Below are positions 1 to 10,259 of a stretch of 49,593 nt of DNA, in pieces. Positions within the stretch are counted from its first letter, which is position 1. The number at the start of each line of letters is the position of its first letter. Source of the stretch: a virus; the IMG/VR virus record IMGVR_UViG_3300042731_003675, positions 1-49,593 of that record; one strand, given 5' to 3'. The position numbers and the translations under genes were made by a program. Under the pieces are notes generated by a model, which saw only the letters and a program-made list of their open reading frames with translations, did not search any database and had not been told where the DNA came from.

Positions 1-286
1 CATACCCTGCATCTGGAGTTAAATTACAACTCGCGCCACCAGTACAATCATATGCTTGTGTATGTTTAATGGGCGCACCAGCAGCATAAACGTTTTCAGG
101 ATCGGTTATGTCTGCGCCCTCTTCAGTTGTAGAAGGCGTTATATTTCCTGCCCCATCTGACGTAGGTATCCCAACTATAGCCCCAACAATAGGGTCACTT
201 TCAGGTACTGTAGAACTCGGATTCTGAGCACATACCTCAGTACAAAAGATCAATACGGTTAATATAGTTAAAAATATCTTTTTCAT
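1..286 (-). CDS. Exported virion-block protein, N-terminal part (gene continues at 49593)
   Basis: The ATG at 286 is preceded by AAGGAGC. It opens a typical Sec signal peptide, MKKIFLTILTVLIFCTEVCA, with cleavage expected after the last Ala. The rest is a low-complexity Ser/Thr/Asp-rich segment. The frame is open to base 1, leaving one base of a codon. Joined to the frame entering from 49593 it gives GTA and continues without a stop, for a total of 951 nt and 316 residues. The gene is therefore cut only by the linearisation point of a circular genome. The function is unknown. It lies among other exported beta-rich proteins of the late block. Confidence 0.9.
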   Translation of the reverse strand, partial: MKKIFLTILTVLIFCTEVCAQNPSSTVPESDPIVGAIVGIPTSDGAGNITPSTTEEGADITDPENVYAAGAPIKHTQAYDCTGGASCNLTPDAGY

Positions 287-296
287 ATCTTGCTCC

Positions 297-1997
297 TTAT
301 GGGTTGATCACTGCACCAGTTAAAACCGCACCTTGTATGGCAGTATCCGGTTTAATGTCATAGCCAAAAGCTCCTATTTCAATACCGTCTATGGCTGAAT
401 TTACGAGCCTGTCATGGTCAGAATCATAGATAAGTTCCGTGGTGTCCGTATCATCAATAAATTGATACTGATCACCATCACTCGGAGTCATCCATTTTGT
501 TCCCGCGTTTATTGCAGGAGAGCCTGCTTGTGGAGAATAGTTAGAGTCTAGGAGGGGGTCTATAGATAGGCTATAAACGTCTTTTTCACTAATACCTGAA
601 TCATCCGATATTGATGTTTGCCAAGCTGATAAAGTGGAATAGCTTCCATCTTCATCTTTGGCTATATATGCTGTTCCTTCAGCATAGTATAAATTATTAT
701 TAAGTGTTACATCGTATTCGTTCGGATTAGCATCATCAGTTATTGAAATACATTCTATATTATGGCTAACTTCTATTGTATAAGCATATATTAAGTTATT
801 TCTAATGTCAGCTTTTATACCATTTATCTGAACTGCTATTCCATGACCGGAGCTTCCTGTTGGAACATGGTATATAGTATTACCCCATATTTTATCAGGA
901 ATTGAGTTAGCTGGAGATTCATGAGATATACCATTTACTATAGAAGCCACTACTAAATTAAATTTTATTATATTCCCGCCATTACCACTACTTGAATTTA
1001 TCAAAATTCCTACTCTTGAATTTTTATATAAATAATTATTTCTAATTATATTTCCTTCCGAAGACCCTTGAATTGCAATACCATGACCAAAATCGTCAGG
1101 GTATGTATCACCATCCCAACACCACTCAATCGTATTTAAGTAGATTTCATTATTATCACTGTCATTTATCAAAACACCTTCAGTTACTCTATTTGTTTCA
1201 TCTCCGATTGTATTATTATAAACGCTTATAGAATTGGATCGTAATATGTAAATTCCTGCATTATTTAAACTTTCAGGCACAGTGCCGCTTGTATTATATA
1301 TTACGCAGTCATGAATAGAATTACCTGACCCTTCATCCGCATTAGAAAAATAAACACCTCTGGTGGGTTGAGATTCAATTATAATAACGCAATTAGAGAT
1401 TTCAACATTGCTGGGATCACCGCCAACATCACCTGCAACATATATATTAGGGCTTCCAGCCGTTACATTTCCAGATACGGTTAAATACTCAAAAATAGTA
1501 TTACTTGATGTTCCAATATTGCCTATCGTTCCAAATTCATAATCTCCTTTAATAGTTAGATTAGATAATGTATTTGAATTATGATCGTTTATTCTAATAG
1601 TCCAGTCTGTGAATGCTGTACCATCAACAATTACTGTCCCCGAATGGCTTGAATAATCGGGATCAGATATTATGGGAGACCTCCATATCTGATTATCGTT
1701 AAGTATATCTAAACCATCATCTGCGTCAATCATCGTGCCCGAATATGTTTGCCCATAAACGCCCCCGGACAATATGAAAACAGCTCCATCCCCCCCTGCA
1801 ATCCTAGCTGCTTCTAAATCTGTATTTGTGGTTCTGGTTCCATCATTATCAGAAGGCCATCCGTTTGTATCATACATTATTTTAGTAGTAGGATTACTAA
1901 CATCGGGCTCGATAAAATAAGTAGCCCCCCAGCTCATCCCGCACCAGAGTAACAGTAAAATAAATAGTATCGCAATTGCTATAAATATATGTTTCAT
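297..1997 (-). CDS. Exported right-handed parallel beta-helix protein (pectate-lyase-like)
   Basis: This start (566 residues) is preferred over an upstream ATG because AGGAGAGG sits 6 nt before it and the signal peptide begins here: MKH, a long Ile/Leu core, and a likely cleavage after SWGA near residue 25. The body has the short turn-and-strand repeats of a parallel beta helix, with many N-N-x-I steps such as IIRNNYLYKNSRVGILINSS. The C-terminus ends in a SPAINAG...IGAFGYD pattern seen in secreted choice-of-anchor-Q type pectate-lyase-like proteins. It could be a fibre or spike, or a secreted glycan-active protein. A signal peptide is unusual for a virion protein. Confidence 0.8.
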   Translation of the reverse strand: MKHIFIAIAILFILLLLWCGMSWGATYFIEPDVSNPTTKIMYDTNGWPSDNDGTRTTNTDLEAARIAGGDGAVFILSGGVYGQTYSGTMIDADDGLDILNDNQIWRSPIISDPDYSSHSGTVIVDGTAFTDWTIRINDHNSNTLSNLTIKGDYEFGTIGNIGTSSNTIFEYLTVSGNVTAGSPNIYVAGDVGGDPSNVEISNCVIIIESQPTRGVYFSNADEGSGNSIHDCVIYNTSGTVPESLNNAGIYILRSNSISVYNNTIGDETNRVTEGVLINDSDNNEIYLNTIEWCWDGDTYPDDFGHGIAIQGSSEGNIIRNNYLYKNSRVGILINSSSGNGGNIIKFNLVVASIVNGISHESPANSIPDKIWGNTIYHVPTGSSGHGIAVQINGIKADIRNNLIYAYTIEVSHNIECISITDDANPNEYDVTLNNNLYYAEGTAYIAKDEDGSYSTLSAWQTSISDDSGISEKDVYSLSIDPLLDSNYSPQAGSPAINAGTKWMTPSDGDQYQFIDDTDTTELIYDSDHDRLVNSAIDGIEIGAFGYDIKPDTAIQGAVLTGAVINP

Positions 1998-2005
1998 GGC
2001 CTCTC

Positions 2006-2749
2006 CTATTGCGCGTCTGATGCCTGATAATAATGCCATGTTGGAGTTGTGGCAGTTCCTATCCATAGCATAGTTATGCTGTCCGCCGCTTCATCAAGAG
2101 TTTCCAACCCTGCGTTTGGACATCCGGTACAGGTGGAATCAGTTTCAAAGTCTAATATTAAACTATCATCGGCGGTTATTGCATCCAGATAGAAAATCAC
2201 TTTTGAAACTTTTCCTGTCGGCCCGTCTTGAATGTGAATAGTTTCAGCAGTATCATCATCATCCGTTTTGAGTAGCACAAAAGAAGACGTTATATCAGAC
2301 CCTACGGTTTCGCTCCCATCATCAGCATTATAGGTCTTAGTCTGAGATGAATATCCTTGGACGAGGGAATGAGTCACAGTATTATCACTTCCATCAGCAT
2401 ATATAAAAGTCGTTTCCGAACCACCTACCCATACAGTGCGCCAACTATCTCCTGTCTCACCGTCTTCAGTTGTAACCGTCATATTGCCATGCATGCAAGT
2501 CACATACTCGTCTGTGTCTTCAGCTCCTTCTGCATTTGAGTCTCTCAAGCAAACGGATGGTGTGGCCGAACTTGAATTAACCAGTCCACCGGCATAAGTG
2601 ACTAAACTCTGTTGTGTAACCCCGGCAGTATCAGAGTTAGATGCCATATCGTCCTCATCAAGCAGAGTTACCGGAGGAATGGGAGGGCCTGCCCAAATCT
2701 GACTTGACCACAAAACCATAACCGCAATTATAAAGAATATTTTTTTCAT
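2006..2749 (-). CDS. Exported beta-rich protein of the tail/fibre block
   Basis: The product has 247 residues and starts with a clear signal peptide (MKKIFFIIAVMVLWSSQIWA, cleavage after Ala20), followed by a Pro-rich linker. The mature part is rich in Ser, Thr, Asp and Val with alternating strand-like patterns. It carries a CTGC pair near residue 210 and ends HYYQASDAQ. No catalytic motif is seen. The gene lies between the tailspike gene upstream and the beta-helix gene downstream, with 8-9 nt gaps. Its stop codon overlaps the next ribosome-binding site, so expression is probably coupled. The function is unknown; a small fibre or decoration protein is an inference from position. Confidence 0.75.
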   Translation of the reverse strand: MKKIFFIIAVMVLWSSQIWAGPPIPPVTLLDEDDMASNSDTAGVTQQSLVTYAGGLVNSSSATPSVCLRDSNAEGAEDTDEYVTCMHGNMTVTTEDGETGDSWRTVWVGGSETTFIYADGSDNTVTHSLVQGYSSQTKTYNADDGSETVGSDITSSFVLLKTDDDDTAETIHIQDGPTGKVSKVIFYLDAITADDSLILDFETDSTCTGCPNAGLETLDEAADSITMLWIGTATTPTWHYYQASDAQ

Positions 2750-2758
2750 GTTTATCTC

Positions 2759-4975
2759 CTATGGTAAATTTGGGCCGGCACTTAAAACAGCTAATGGGCA
2801 CAAATAATCCCATTCTACAGTATTATCTGATATTCCACTGCCTGTCCCTGTTGGTCCACCGGCACCAGCCGAAGTCCCTGCCGTTACACACACATATATC
2901 TTGTCTGTATCATTTAATACAAGGTTCCCTACCTCGTAATCCGTGTCAGCACCCCACGCAGATGCAAGCCGACCAGCAGTGGTGCATTGATAGTAAGAAG
3001 CAACCCCGCTTGCAGCGTCATCATGCATTAACATTGTTCCTATAACATATTGTCCATGCACTCCACTTGTAGGATCATCTGTATATTTCTGGAAGGGGTC
3101 TTGACTATGCCCTGAATAAGCATGGATACCATATGTGTCAAGAGATGCAATTTGAAAACTTTTCAACCTTAGATTTGCAGTCCCCCCCACAAAGAGAATC
3201 CTTGCAAACTTGACACTATCGGTGAATCTTATTATGTGTTCTGTAGACCCATCCGAGCCATCCCTATAGGAATTTCCAAAATTCGAAGATGTACCACTTA
3301 AACCAGAGACATAGTAAGGTGATGTTCCACTTAAAACAGTACCACCAGCATTGTAGCAAACAACATAAAGCCTTCCTGTGTTACTTCCATAAACTGTATG
3401 CCTTACTGTGAAAGCCTTACCATTGACAGTGTTTACAAATACCCCTACACCTCTTGTGCTTGACAACTCAACATCGTCTTTGTTTAACACAATGCTTGAT
3501 GCGTTTGTTCTGGCTACAGTATAGGCACTATCGCCTGAGTACATAAAATGGAGATGCCCACTGATAGATGCATTAGTGGCATCGTAGGAAGTTATCAATT
3601 TGTTAATGTCACCACTGTTAAACTCTATTGATGCCTTGTCAACTTTGGGCGCGTAATAATTATCACCTGCCCCAGCCGTTTCCACTATCCCATCAGTTAT
3701 ATAGTCACCCGATGTAAAAGAAACTTCAAAATGATTATTAGAAGCATATGTCGGGCCTACCAGCTTCGCAAATTCCCCCCGTCCACCTTCAAACCTGGCA
3801 TCATATATTTTATTAAGCCTACCTGCGCCATTCATGTATACAGGAACACGTTCCGTTCCTAAATCTCCATCCCTTAACTGGAAGCATGGATGATACCATA
3901 CATTGTTGTTATGGTTCTGGTATGCCCCTGCTCCTGAGTTATAATGCACATACCAGCCGTACACATCCTGGTCATCGGCTACACCATTAAAGACCGCCAG
4001 TTCCCCACCAATCCATAGATTTTCATTAACGCCACCTGTGGCATTATTTGAATAACTGCGCCTCTGATATTTATTGTTTTTAAGTGTTCCCAGTACTACA
4101 GTATTATAACTCAACTGTTCTCCATTGGTATACTCATCCAATCCCACAGTGAATCCACTTATTTCAACAATGTGAAAATAAGAGTATTTTGCTGCATAGC
4201 TTCCGTCACTCTGGATTCTTAACCCACAATAATCAACATCGGAAAAGTCAGACTGAGAATCAGACTGTATTAATACCCCACTGATAGTCTTTTTATTTGG
4301 GGCAACTATAACCGCAGGACGGTCTTGTGTTCCACCATAAGTTATTTGTGATCCGTTAAAATCCCAGTGGACATTATTAGCCGTTACAGTGTCTTCAATG
4401 TAATAATCAGCTCCGGGAACTCCTTTGAAGCTGGTTGCGCCACTGGCAAGCAACATACTTATAGCAGCTTCATCATCTGTTGAACCATCCCCTGTTGCAG
4501 CCCATCCTAACGATACTTCCCCTCCATTTGTAAACACCACCGTTATAGAGCTGCCGAATATTTGTTGTCCGGGTAAAGCCTTGATCTGTCCAACATTATC
4601 AAAGGTTATTGTTCCTGCTCCGTCTATGATAGCTCCATTCTTAAAGTCTAATTGAACATTATCAGGAACAGTCTCATCGGTTGTAAGTGTGTAGGTCGTA
4701 ACACCGCTTGAAGGATTATCATTCGGAAATCTTAATCTAGCTTTGATAGTCGTACCATTATTGTCAATATGGTCTTTGAGTGACCTGTTTCCCTCACTGG
4801 TGGCTGCCCCTTGATCTAGGCTACTGGAATCAATAGTGTATTCATTTATATCCTGAACATCACCATAGATGTTATAGGCAAAGATAGCATGTAGCTTCCT
4901 TGCGCTTTTACCTATCTGTCCATAGTTGTCCTTGTGGGCATCAACTAATATTTGTTGGTCTGATCTATCTGTCAT
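2759..4975 (-). CDS. Tailspike / tail fibre with pectate-lyase-like fold and C-terminal carbohydrate-binding module
   Basis: The 738-residue protein has no signal peptide, unlike its neighbours. Residues of about 160-235 contain the classic tailspike signature GDGSTDDEAAI followed by ADYYIEDTV, where pectate-lyase-like phage spikes begin their beta helix. The last 80 residues contain W-x-A-D-x-x-Y-E-V-G-N-L-V, Y-V-C and GPTGTG motifs ending in W-D-Y-L, typical of a chitin/carbohydrate-binding module of the CBM5/12 kind. It probably recognises, and may cleave, a host surface glycan. Its ATG overlaps the stop of the preceding gene (ATGA), so translation is coupled to the internal virion protein gene. 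Confidence 0.8.
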   Translation of the reverse strand: MTDRSDQQILVDAHKDNYGQIGKSARKLHAIFAYNIYGDVQDINEYTIDSSSLDQGAATSEGNRSLKDHIDNNGTTIKARLRFPNDNPSSGVTTYTLTTDETVPDNVQLDFKNGAIIDGAGTITFDNVGQIKALPGQQIFGSSITVVFTNGGEVSLGWAATGDGSTDDEAAISMLLASGATSFKGVPGADYYIEDTVTANNVHWDFNGSQITYGGTQDRPAVIVAPNKKTISGVLIQSDSQSDFSDVDYCGLRIQSDGSYAAKYSYFHIVEISGFTVGLDEYTNGEQLSYNTVVLGTLKNNKYQRRSYSNNATGGVNENLWIGGELAVFNGVADDQDVYGWYVHYNSGAGAYQNHNNNVWYHPCFQLRDGDLGTERVPVYMNGAGRLNKIYDARFEGGRGEFAKLVGPTYASNNHFEVSFTSGDYITDGIVETAGAGDNYYAPKVDKASIEFNSGDINKLITSYDATNASISGHLHFMYSGDSAYTVARTNASSIVLNKDDVELSSTRGVGVFVNTVNGKAFTVRHTVYGSNTGRLYVVCYNAGGTVLSGTSPYYVSGLSGTSSNFGNSYRDGSDGSTEHIIRFTDSVKFARILFVGGTANLRLKSFQIASLDTYGIHAYSGHSQDPFQKYTDDPTSGVHGQYVIGTMLMHDDAASGVASYYQCTTAGRLASAWGADTDYEVGNLVLNDTDKIYVCVTAGTSAGAGGPTGTGSGISDNTVEWDYLCPLAVLSAGPNLP

Positions 4976-7900
4976 TTAATAACCTCATCTAAATTATTCA
5001 ATAACTGTAATTCCATCTGTGCGGTTTTTAATCTTAATCTCTCAAGGTTGCTTATTACTTTTCTTTTTTTCTCGCTAGATATATTTAATTCTATAACAAT
5101 GTCTATTTGTCTATTTATATCAGATATAGCCTCTCTTGTGCTCTGAGTGCTTGGATAAAAGATTAATTCAGGATAGTTTTTCAATAATTCATTTTGTTCC
5201 TTTTGATTCATGTCACTGATTTCTTTTTTATATGTCGCATATGCCTCTGATATTTCATTTGATCTTCTATAAAATTCTCTTAGGCTTTGTGGATTAGACT
5301 CTACAGGTCTGGATACAAATCCCTTGACAAGTGGTAAGTCGGCAGCCTCATACGGTCTTCTTTTGTCAGGTGTTACATTCAATGCTCTTAAGGCTAAGTC
5401 TGTTGCTTCTAAGGAATATCCTCCCACTGAACCCCCATAACCTTTTACAAAATTCTCTATCTTAGATGGTGATGTATTGGTCAGCTTTCCTATTATTTTA
5501 GCTGATTCAGTGGTATATTTACCATATTCATGATAAGGCAAAAATCTTTCGCTGGATTCTGATACTATTGGCGTTTCCCTAAAAAATGACCAGTTAGTTT
5601 CATTCTCTATGAGAGGCTTAATAGCTGTTGGCAGAATAGAACCTGACACATCTCCCTGTATTGGGGTTGATGCAGATATAAGTGATTCCACAAACCCATC
5701 CAATGCAGTTTGATCTTTTTCATAAACATAGTTAAGAAACCGTTCAACTGTAGAACCATATACCTGACCATATAAAAATGGTTTGGGTACTCTTGCCCAT
5801 TGAATAAAATCATCAGGCCCACCAACTTTTATATTCCAAAATAAATCCTTCTGATAGGTAGGTAATTCTTTGTAGTCTGGATCATCTTTATTCAACATCC
5901 AAAGCATAACACTTGGAATCGTTATGGTAGCAGTAGCTTTCATTGTCACTTCTTTAGGGTTGGTTTTATGTGCTCTTATAAATCTATCGGTTCCCTGTAT
6001 GGCGGGGTTAAAGAAAGCAGTCATCGAGCTAAACTTTTGCAAAGACTTTGATGATCCTTTAGATGCAAAGTCTACAGTTCCTTCTCTTGAAATAAAACCG
6101 GCCTCTACCTGAGATTTTCCACTCCTTATAGCTGATTTATAAACTCCCAACCTTGTAGCTTTTTCAATAGCGAGTGATACCTGTTGTGCATCATTTATTA
6201 TATTGAGATATTTTAAATTTGAACCTTCACCCTGTAATTTTGTGATTATATTATTAAGATTTTTTCTACTTAAATCTACAAACGTAGAGTGTGCTCCACC
6301 GCTTCGCAGCCAATCATAATAAACATCTGTTTTACCTATAACATCTGCCAGTGCTTGCGCTGAATCAATGGCAGGTCTAAACCCAACTTGAGTCTGTATG
6401 TAAGCGTCAAACTGATCACGGACAAAGTTTCTAAGAACAAACTCAGGAGTGCTTGTGGTTCCCATCTTTAACATATGAGCAGGTGTAGATAGTATTCTTG
6501 TTAAAAAATCACTGGACATACTTGTCATATCACTCATAGATTTGTAAAGATTCTCAGATACTTCTATATATTTTTTACCTCCGTTATCATAATATTCAAT
6601 TACATTACCACTTGGTTTAAATGGAGATGGCCTGAAAATAGTTACATCTCTACCAACTTCAGCCTCAGTAACATTTATTGGCTGCATTTTAGGTCTAACA
6701 CGCTTAATAGTATCAGGAAATATATCACTTAAACTTGCAACGCTTTTAGCAACTGTGTTTCGTTCGGCAATATCAACAGTCCTATAAGTGTTTTTAATGA
6801 TAGAACCCATTACATCTTCTATTTCTTTCTCAGACCCTTTGATGCGCTTTACAGGTGATCTTGTCTCAGTAAAAGTCTTTTTCTGCCGCGGCCCACCGGA
6901 TACATTTATTTCATTGCCCTCTAATATCCTACTGAATGGCACATAATTAGGATTAGCAGTTACTATGTCTGTATATTGAGCTTCAGATAAATTACCTGAA
7001 TCAACGAGCATGTGTAGAAGTTCTTTTTGATAGTCATATAACCGTGTAGCTGTAGTCTCAAGGTGATCTATATTTCCATACTTACCTTCAAGTTCTGTTA
7101 TTTTTTTGCGGGCAGATTCAACTTGTGCCTCCGTTACAATATTTTCTTCAGACCCCTCTCTTTTGGGCCTTTGTAAATCTTCTATTGTTCTTCTTGCTAT
7201 AAGAAAATCATTAAGGTCTTTATTTCTTGCTTCCAACTTAGGTTCAGGAGAAAGGGTATCATAGTCTTTTATGATAGGTTTAAGACCCTCATTTGTAACC
7301 GTTGCATTTCCTTCTTTTGACATCTTATATGGACCTTTTTCAAGAACTGACTGTACCTTTTCAGACACACCAAGATAGTTTCTGGCCCTTAGTCCTGGTG
7401 CTTCACCAGCAGGTATATCAAGTCCCAACGCTTTAGCTCTCTTATCAAGGTTCTCTATAGATGCAAATCTATTAATTGTGGATTGGTATATAGACTCAGT
7501 ATTCACCTCCCCTATATTTATTGATCCATCATCATTGCGCCTAATATTGGCTTTTTCCCTTAATGCTTTTGACAATTTAGGTTCTATAACATTTTGCCTT
7601 ATTTCATTTAACCCTAGTTGACCGCCCGGAGAAGACAATGAATAACCAGCCCCAGTGACCAAACCCTTAACGAATGCTTTACCTTTTTCACCCTCTTGTA
7701 CATTTTGTGTTTCTTCAAGCCCAAAGATAGTTCCCATTATAGGCGCCTTAAGATATTGTTTTAAAGGAGCCATTGCTCTAAAAATAAAATCCAATGTACC
7801 TGTTTTGGCAGCCTCTACCAGTCCGTTTGTAAATGGATCATTCCCATTCTCTGCTGCTACATTCGCACCGTCCATGTATGGAAATGTGAAGCCTGATCCA

Positions 7901-8358
7901 ACATCCAGCGCAAACTGAGTGATACCAGATGGAGCTTGACCTATAGCTTCACCAACGATTTCTTCAAAGAAGGTAAAACCTACATCCTCTGCTCTTTTTT
8001 TCCAATGCTCGGAGTTGCCACTATAATTATCTGCTAATTTCTCAAACAATCCACCCTTCTTAAATCCGGTAGATTTCTCTACAAATTCTGAAATACTATC
8101 AAGATGAGTTGCAAATGCCGCCAACCCTTTATTAACTCCCTCAGCAGCCTTATATCCTGTCGCAACAAATGGCCTTGATATATCAGACAGTATATTTGAC
8201 ATAACAGATTTATTAATATCAGTTTCCTCTATTGGCTTTGCAGAGTTCCATTGATCAAATTGAGTATCAATATCAAATGGAGCAGGATCAGGAGCGGTTC
8301 TTATCTGTTTATCCTTCTGTTCATAATCAGGTATTATTAAGTTTTCTCTAATTGGCAT
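4972..8358 (-). CDS. Large internal virion (DNA-ejection) protein with LPD38-type region
   Basis: The 1128-residue protein is mostly helical. Residues of about 660-740 carry TPEFVLRNFVRD, then WLRSGGAHSTF, and residues of about 800-850 carry FFNPAIQGTDRF. I recognise this pattern as the large polyvalent protein-associated domain LPD38 found in internal or ejected proteins of podoviruses. It lies directly between a charged helical protein and the tailspike, the place where T7-like phages keep gp15/gp16-type core proteins. The inferred role is ejection into the host with the DNA, to build a channel or protect the entering genome. The start overlaps the stop of the gene before it by one base. 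Confidence 0.75.
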   Translation of the reverse strand: MPIRENLIIPDYEQKDKQIRTAPDPAPFDIDTQFDQWNSAKPIEETDINKSVMSNILSDISRPFVATGYKAAEGVNKGLAAFATHLDSISEFVEKSTGFKKGGLFEKLADNYSGNSEHWKKRAEDVGFTFFEEIVGEAIGQAPSGITQFALDVGSGFTFPYMDGANVAAENGNDPFTNGLVEAAKTGTLDFIFRAMAPLKQYLKAPIMGTIFGLEETQNVQEGEKGKAFVKGLVTGAGYSLSSPGGQLGLNEIRQNVIEPKLSKALREKANIRRNDDGSINIGEVNTESIYQSTINRFASIENLDKRAKALGLDIPAGEAPGLRARNYLGVSEKVQSVLEKGPYKMSKEGNATVTNEGLKPIIKDYDTLSPEPKLEARNKDLNDFLIARRTIEDLQRPKREGSEENIVTEAQVESARKKITELEGKYGNIDHLETTATRLYDYQKELLHMLVDSGNLSEAQYTDIVTANPNYVPFSRILEGNEINVSGGPRQKKTFTETRSPVKRIKGSEKEIEDVMGSIIKNTYRTVDIAERNTVAKSVASLSDIFPDTIKRVRPKMQPINVTEAEVGRDVTIFRPSPFKPSGNVIEYYDNGGKKYIEVSENLYKSMSDMTSMSSDFLTRILSTPAHMLKMGTTSTPEFVLRNFVRDQFDAYIQTQVGFRPAIDSAQALADVIGKTDVYYDWLRSGGAHSTFVDLSRKNLNNIITKLQGEGSNLKYLNIINDAQQVSLAIEKATRLGVYKSAIRSGKSQVEAGFISREGTVDFASKGSSKSLQKFSSMTAFFNPAIQGTDRFIRAHKTNPKEVTMKATATITIPSVMLWMLNKDDPDYKELPTYQKDLFWNIKVGGPDDFIQWARVPKPFLYGQVYGSTVERFLNYVYEKDQTALDGFVESLISASTPIQGDVSGSILPTAIKPLIENETNWSFFRETPIVSESSERFLPYHEYGKYTTESAKIIGKLTNTSPSKIENFVKGYGGSVGGYSLEATDLALRALNVTPDKRRPYEAADLPLVKGFVSRPVESNPQSLREFYRRSNEISEAYATYKKEISDMNQKEQNELLKNYPELIFYPSTQSTREAISDINRQIDIVIELNISSEKKRKVISNLERLRLKTAQMELQLLNNLDEVIK

Positions 8359-9869
8359 TATTCCGGCACATGGTTAAGTTTGTAAATTTGCAATACCCTA
8401 TCATCTGTTATTATTTGCCCTGATGCTGTTAGGGATTTTTCTATTCTTTCTTTATCCGCTTTAGGAATGTCTTTAACGGTAAGATTTGAAAATTCCACCG
8501 CTTTAATTGTTTCATTTAATTGTTTATAATTTTCTTCATATTTTTCAATTAATGTAAGTTGATAATCTTGAGCAATTTCTCTTGCTTTTTTCTTTATATC
8601 ACTCCTTGATAAAAACTTATTATTAGATTTTGCATCATCAATAAACTCATCTAAAGCAAACTGAGCCTGACTGATTCTTTGTGGGATAATTGAAGTAGGA
8701 GGTATTATACGATTATCATATGATGGGTCTATCACAGTTTTTATTTCACTATACCCTGCACTTCTTCCCGCTTTTACTTCAGATGATATTTCAGATTCCA
8801 GTTTATTAAGATATTGCTCCTTATCTTCTTTTTTTATATTTGTGTTCTGAACTATATATTTTCGTATACTATTAGGGTCATCTTGGCCTGATATCATACT
8901 GTTTATTTTAACTATTTCTTCGGCTTCTTTTGTGGCTCCTACTTCTTTTTCTGCTTTATCAAGATTAGAGTTAATAGCATTAAACCATTCTTTCTTTTCT
9001 GGACCAGTCAATAAACCAGATTCATTTATTAATTTTAACGCTTCAGTATAGTTTTCCCTAACAAATAAATCACCAAGGTTTCTTTCTTCAGTATCATGAT
9101 CTATCTTTTTCTGTGCTTTTATTTTAGATTTGGCTTCCTTCTCTGATACCTCTTTTTCTCTTTCTAAAGCATTCTTTCTGCTCTTGAAAGCGTCCTCATA
9201 TTTCTGGACTAAATCTCTATTCTTGAAACTACCCTTTATATCGTTAAACTTCTTTTCTGCAATTATGAGTTCTTCAATGGTATCCTGTTTAAGAAGAGAA
9301 TCCATTCTTGCATTCTCAAGAGCAGCAATAGCTTTATCCTTCATTCCAGGATTTCCACCAAAGTTCTTGTCTATTACAGTAAGAGCTTTTTCTTTATTAA
9401 GATTATATACCTCATCATCATAAGGATTATCATAAGACTCATTTGCCCAACTATCTATTCCCTTATTAAGCGAATCAATCTTGTACTGTTCTGCCTGTGA
9501 TGCCTGATAAGTAGCTATATTATCAAGAAAAGAGTCATTTAAGCTAGAAGCAGCTTGATTAAATTGACTCTTTATAAATGGATGTAAATTCTGTTCAAAC
9601 CTTGCATACTCATCTTGTATCCATTTACTACCTTCATTATAAATATCAAGAGCATCACCACTCTTTTTTTGTTTTAATTGAAGCCTTTTAGTTCTAAGTA
9701 TTTCCCTCCAATCAGCCATTTTATCAATCATCATGCTTCTGGAGACTGTATCTCTATATATATCAGCAGCTTGACCAGCTATAGCAGATACATTATTCCC
9801 AACTTGGGACGCAGGAACTCTACCAGAATCAAAATTTGTAATCTGTCTTTGTGATTTTATTATCGGCAT
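8358..9869 (-). CDS. Charged, helical internal virion protein
   Basis: The product is 503 residues, very rich in Lys, Glu, Asn and Ile, with long predicted coiled-coil or helical stretches (for example around residues 200-330). It has no membrane segment or catalytic motif. It lies between the gp14-like small core protein and the 1128-residue core protein, with 1-nt overlaps on both sides. In T7-like and related podoviruses this position holds an ejected internal core protein (gp15-like). The assignment rests on position and composition only. Confidence 0.65.
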   Translation of the reverse strand: MPIIKSQRQITNFDSGRVPASQVGNNVSAIAGQAADIYRDTVSRSMMIDKMADWREILRTKRLQLKQKKSGDALDIYNEGSKWIQDEYARFEQNLHPFIKSQFNQAASSLNDSFLDNIATYQASQAEQYKIDSLNKGIDSWANESYDNPYDDEVYNLNKEKALTVIDKNFGGNPGMKDKAIAALENARMDSLLKQDTIEELIIAEKKFNDIKGSFKNRDLVQKYEDAFKSRKNALEREKEVSEKEAKSKIKAQKKIDHDTEERNLGDLFVRENYTEALKLINESGLLTGPEKKEWFNAINSNLDKAEKEVGATKEAEEIVKINSMISGQDDPNSIRKYIVQNTNIKKEDKEQYLNKLESEISSEVKAGRSAGYSEIKTVIDPSYDNRIIPPTSIIPQRISQAQFALDEFIDDAKSNNKFLSRSDIKKKAREIAQDYQLTLIEKYEENYKQLNETIKAVEFSNLTVKDIPKADKERIEKSLTASGQIITDDRVLQIYKLNHVPE

Positions 9870-10252
9870 TAGATTAAACCACCTAATATATGTGAACCAG
9901 CTTTAAATAAACTGCTAATTTTAGATTGTTTACCTTGATAGCGAAGAAGTTTGCTTCTATTTTCAGAGGCATATCTGATAGCAAGTGCATCAAGTTCCGT
10001 ATCCCTTACTGTTGCACTAATAACTGCTGCCGGTGTACGGCCTGATCTTGACGATATATCCACGCCTGAAGCTCCAAAACCTGCTCTCTGTGAAGACTTT
10101 ATTGATTCCCCTATGTCTCGCCTTGCCTGCTCTTTAAAAGCCCCTTCCTGACGTTCTAAACGAGCCTGAAGCTTTAATGCCTGGTTTTCAGAATACCCCT
10201 GAAGTATATCTCCAAAGGCTTGTATGCCTATTAAAGCGTAATATGGATTCAT
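9869..10252 (-). CDS. Small internal virion protein, T7 gp14-like
   Basis: The 127-residue protein begins MNPYYALIGIQAFGDILQGY and carries the Ala/Arg/Gln-rich helix and the G-F-G-A-S-G-V-D motif near residue 60. Both are common to gp14-like internal virion proteins of podoviruses. A short hydrophobic C-terminus (SHILGGLI) fits a protein that inserts into a membrane during ejection. It follows tail tubular protein B by a 7-nt gap and overlaps the next core gene by 1 nt, the expected gene order. Confidence 0.75.
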   Translation of the reverse strand: MNPYYALIGIQAFGDILQGYSENQALKLQARLERQEGAFKEQARRDIGESIKSSQRAGFGASGVDISSRSGRTPAAVISATVRDTELDALAIRYASENRSKLLRYQGKQSKISSLFKAGSHILGGLI

Positions 10253-10259
10253 AGCTTCC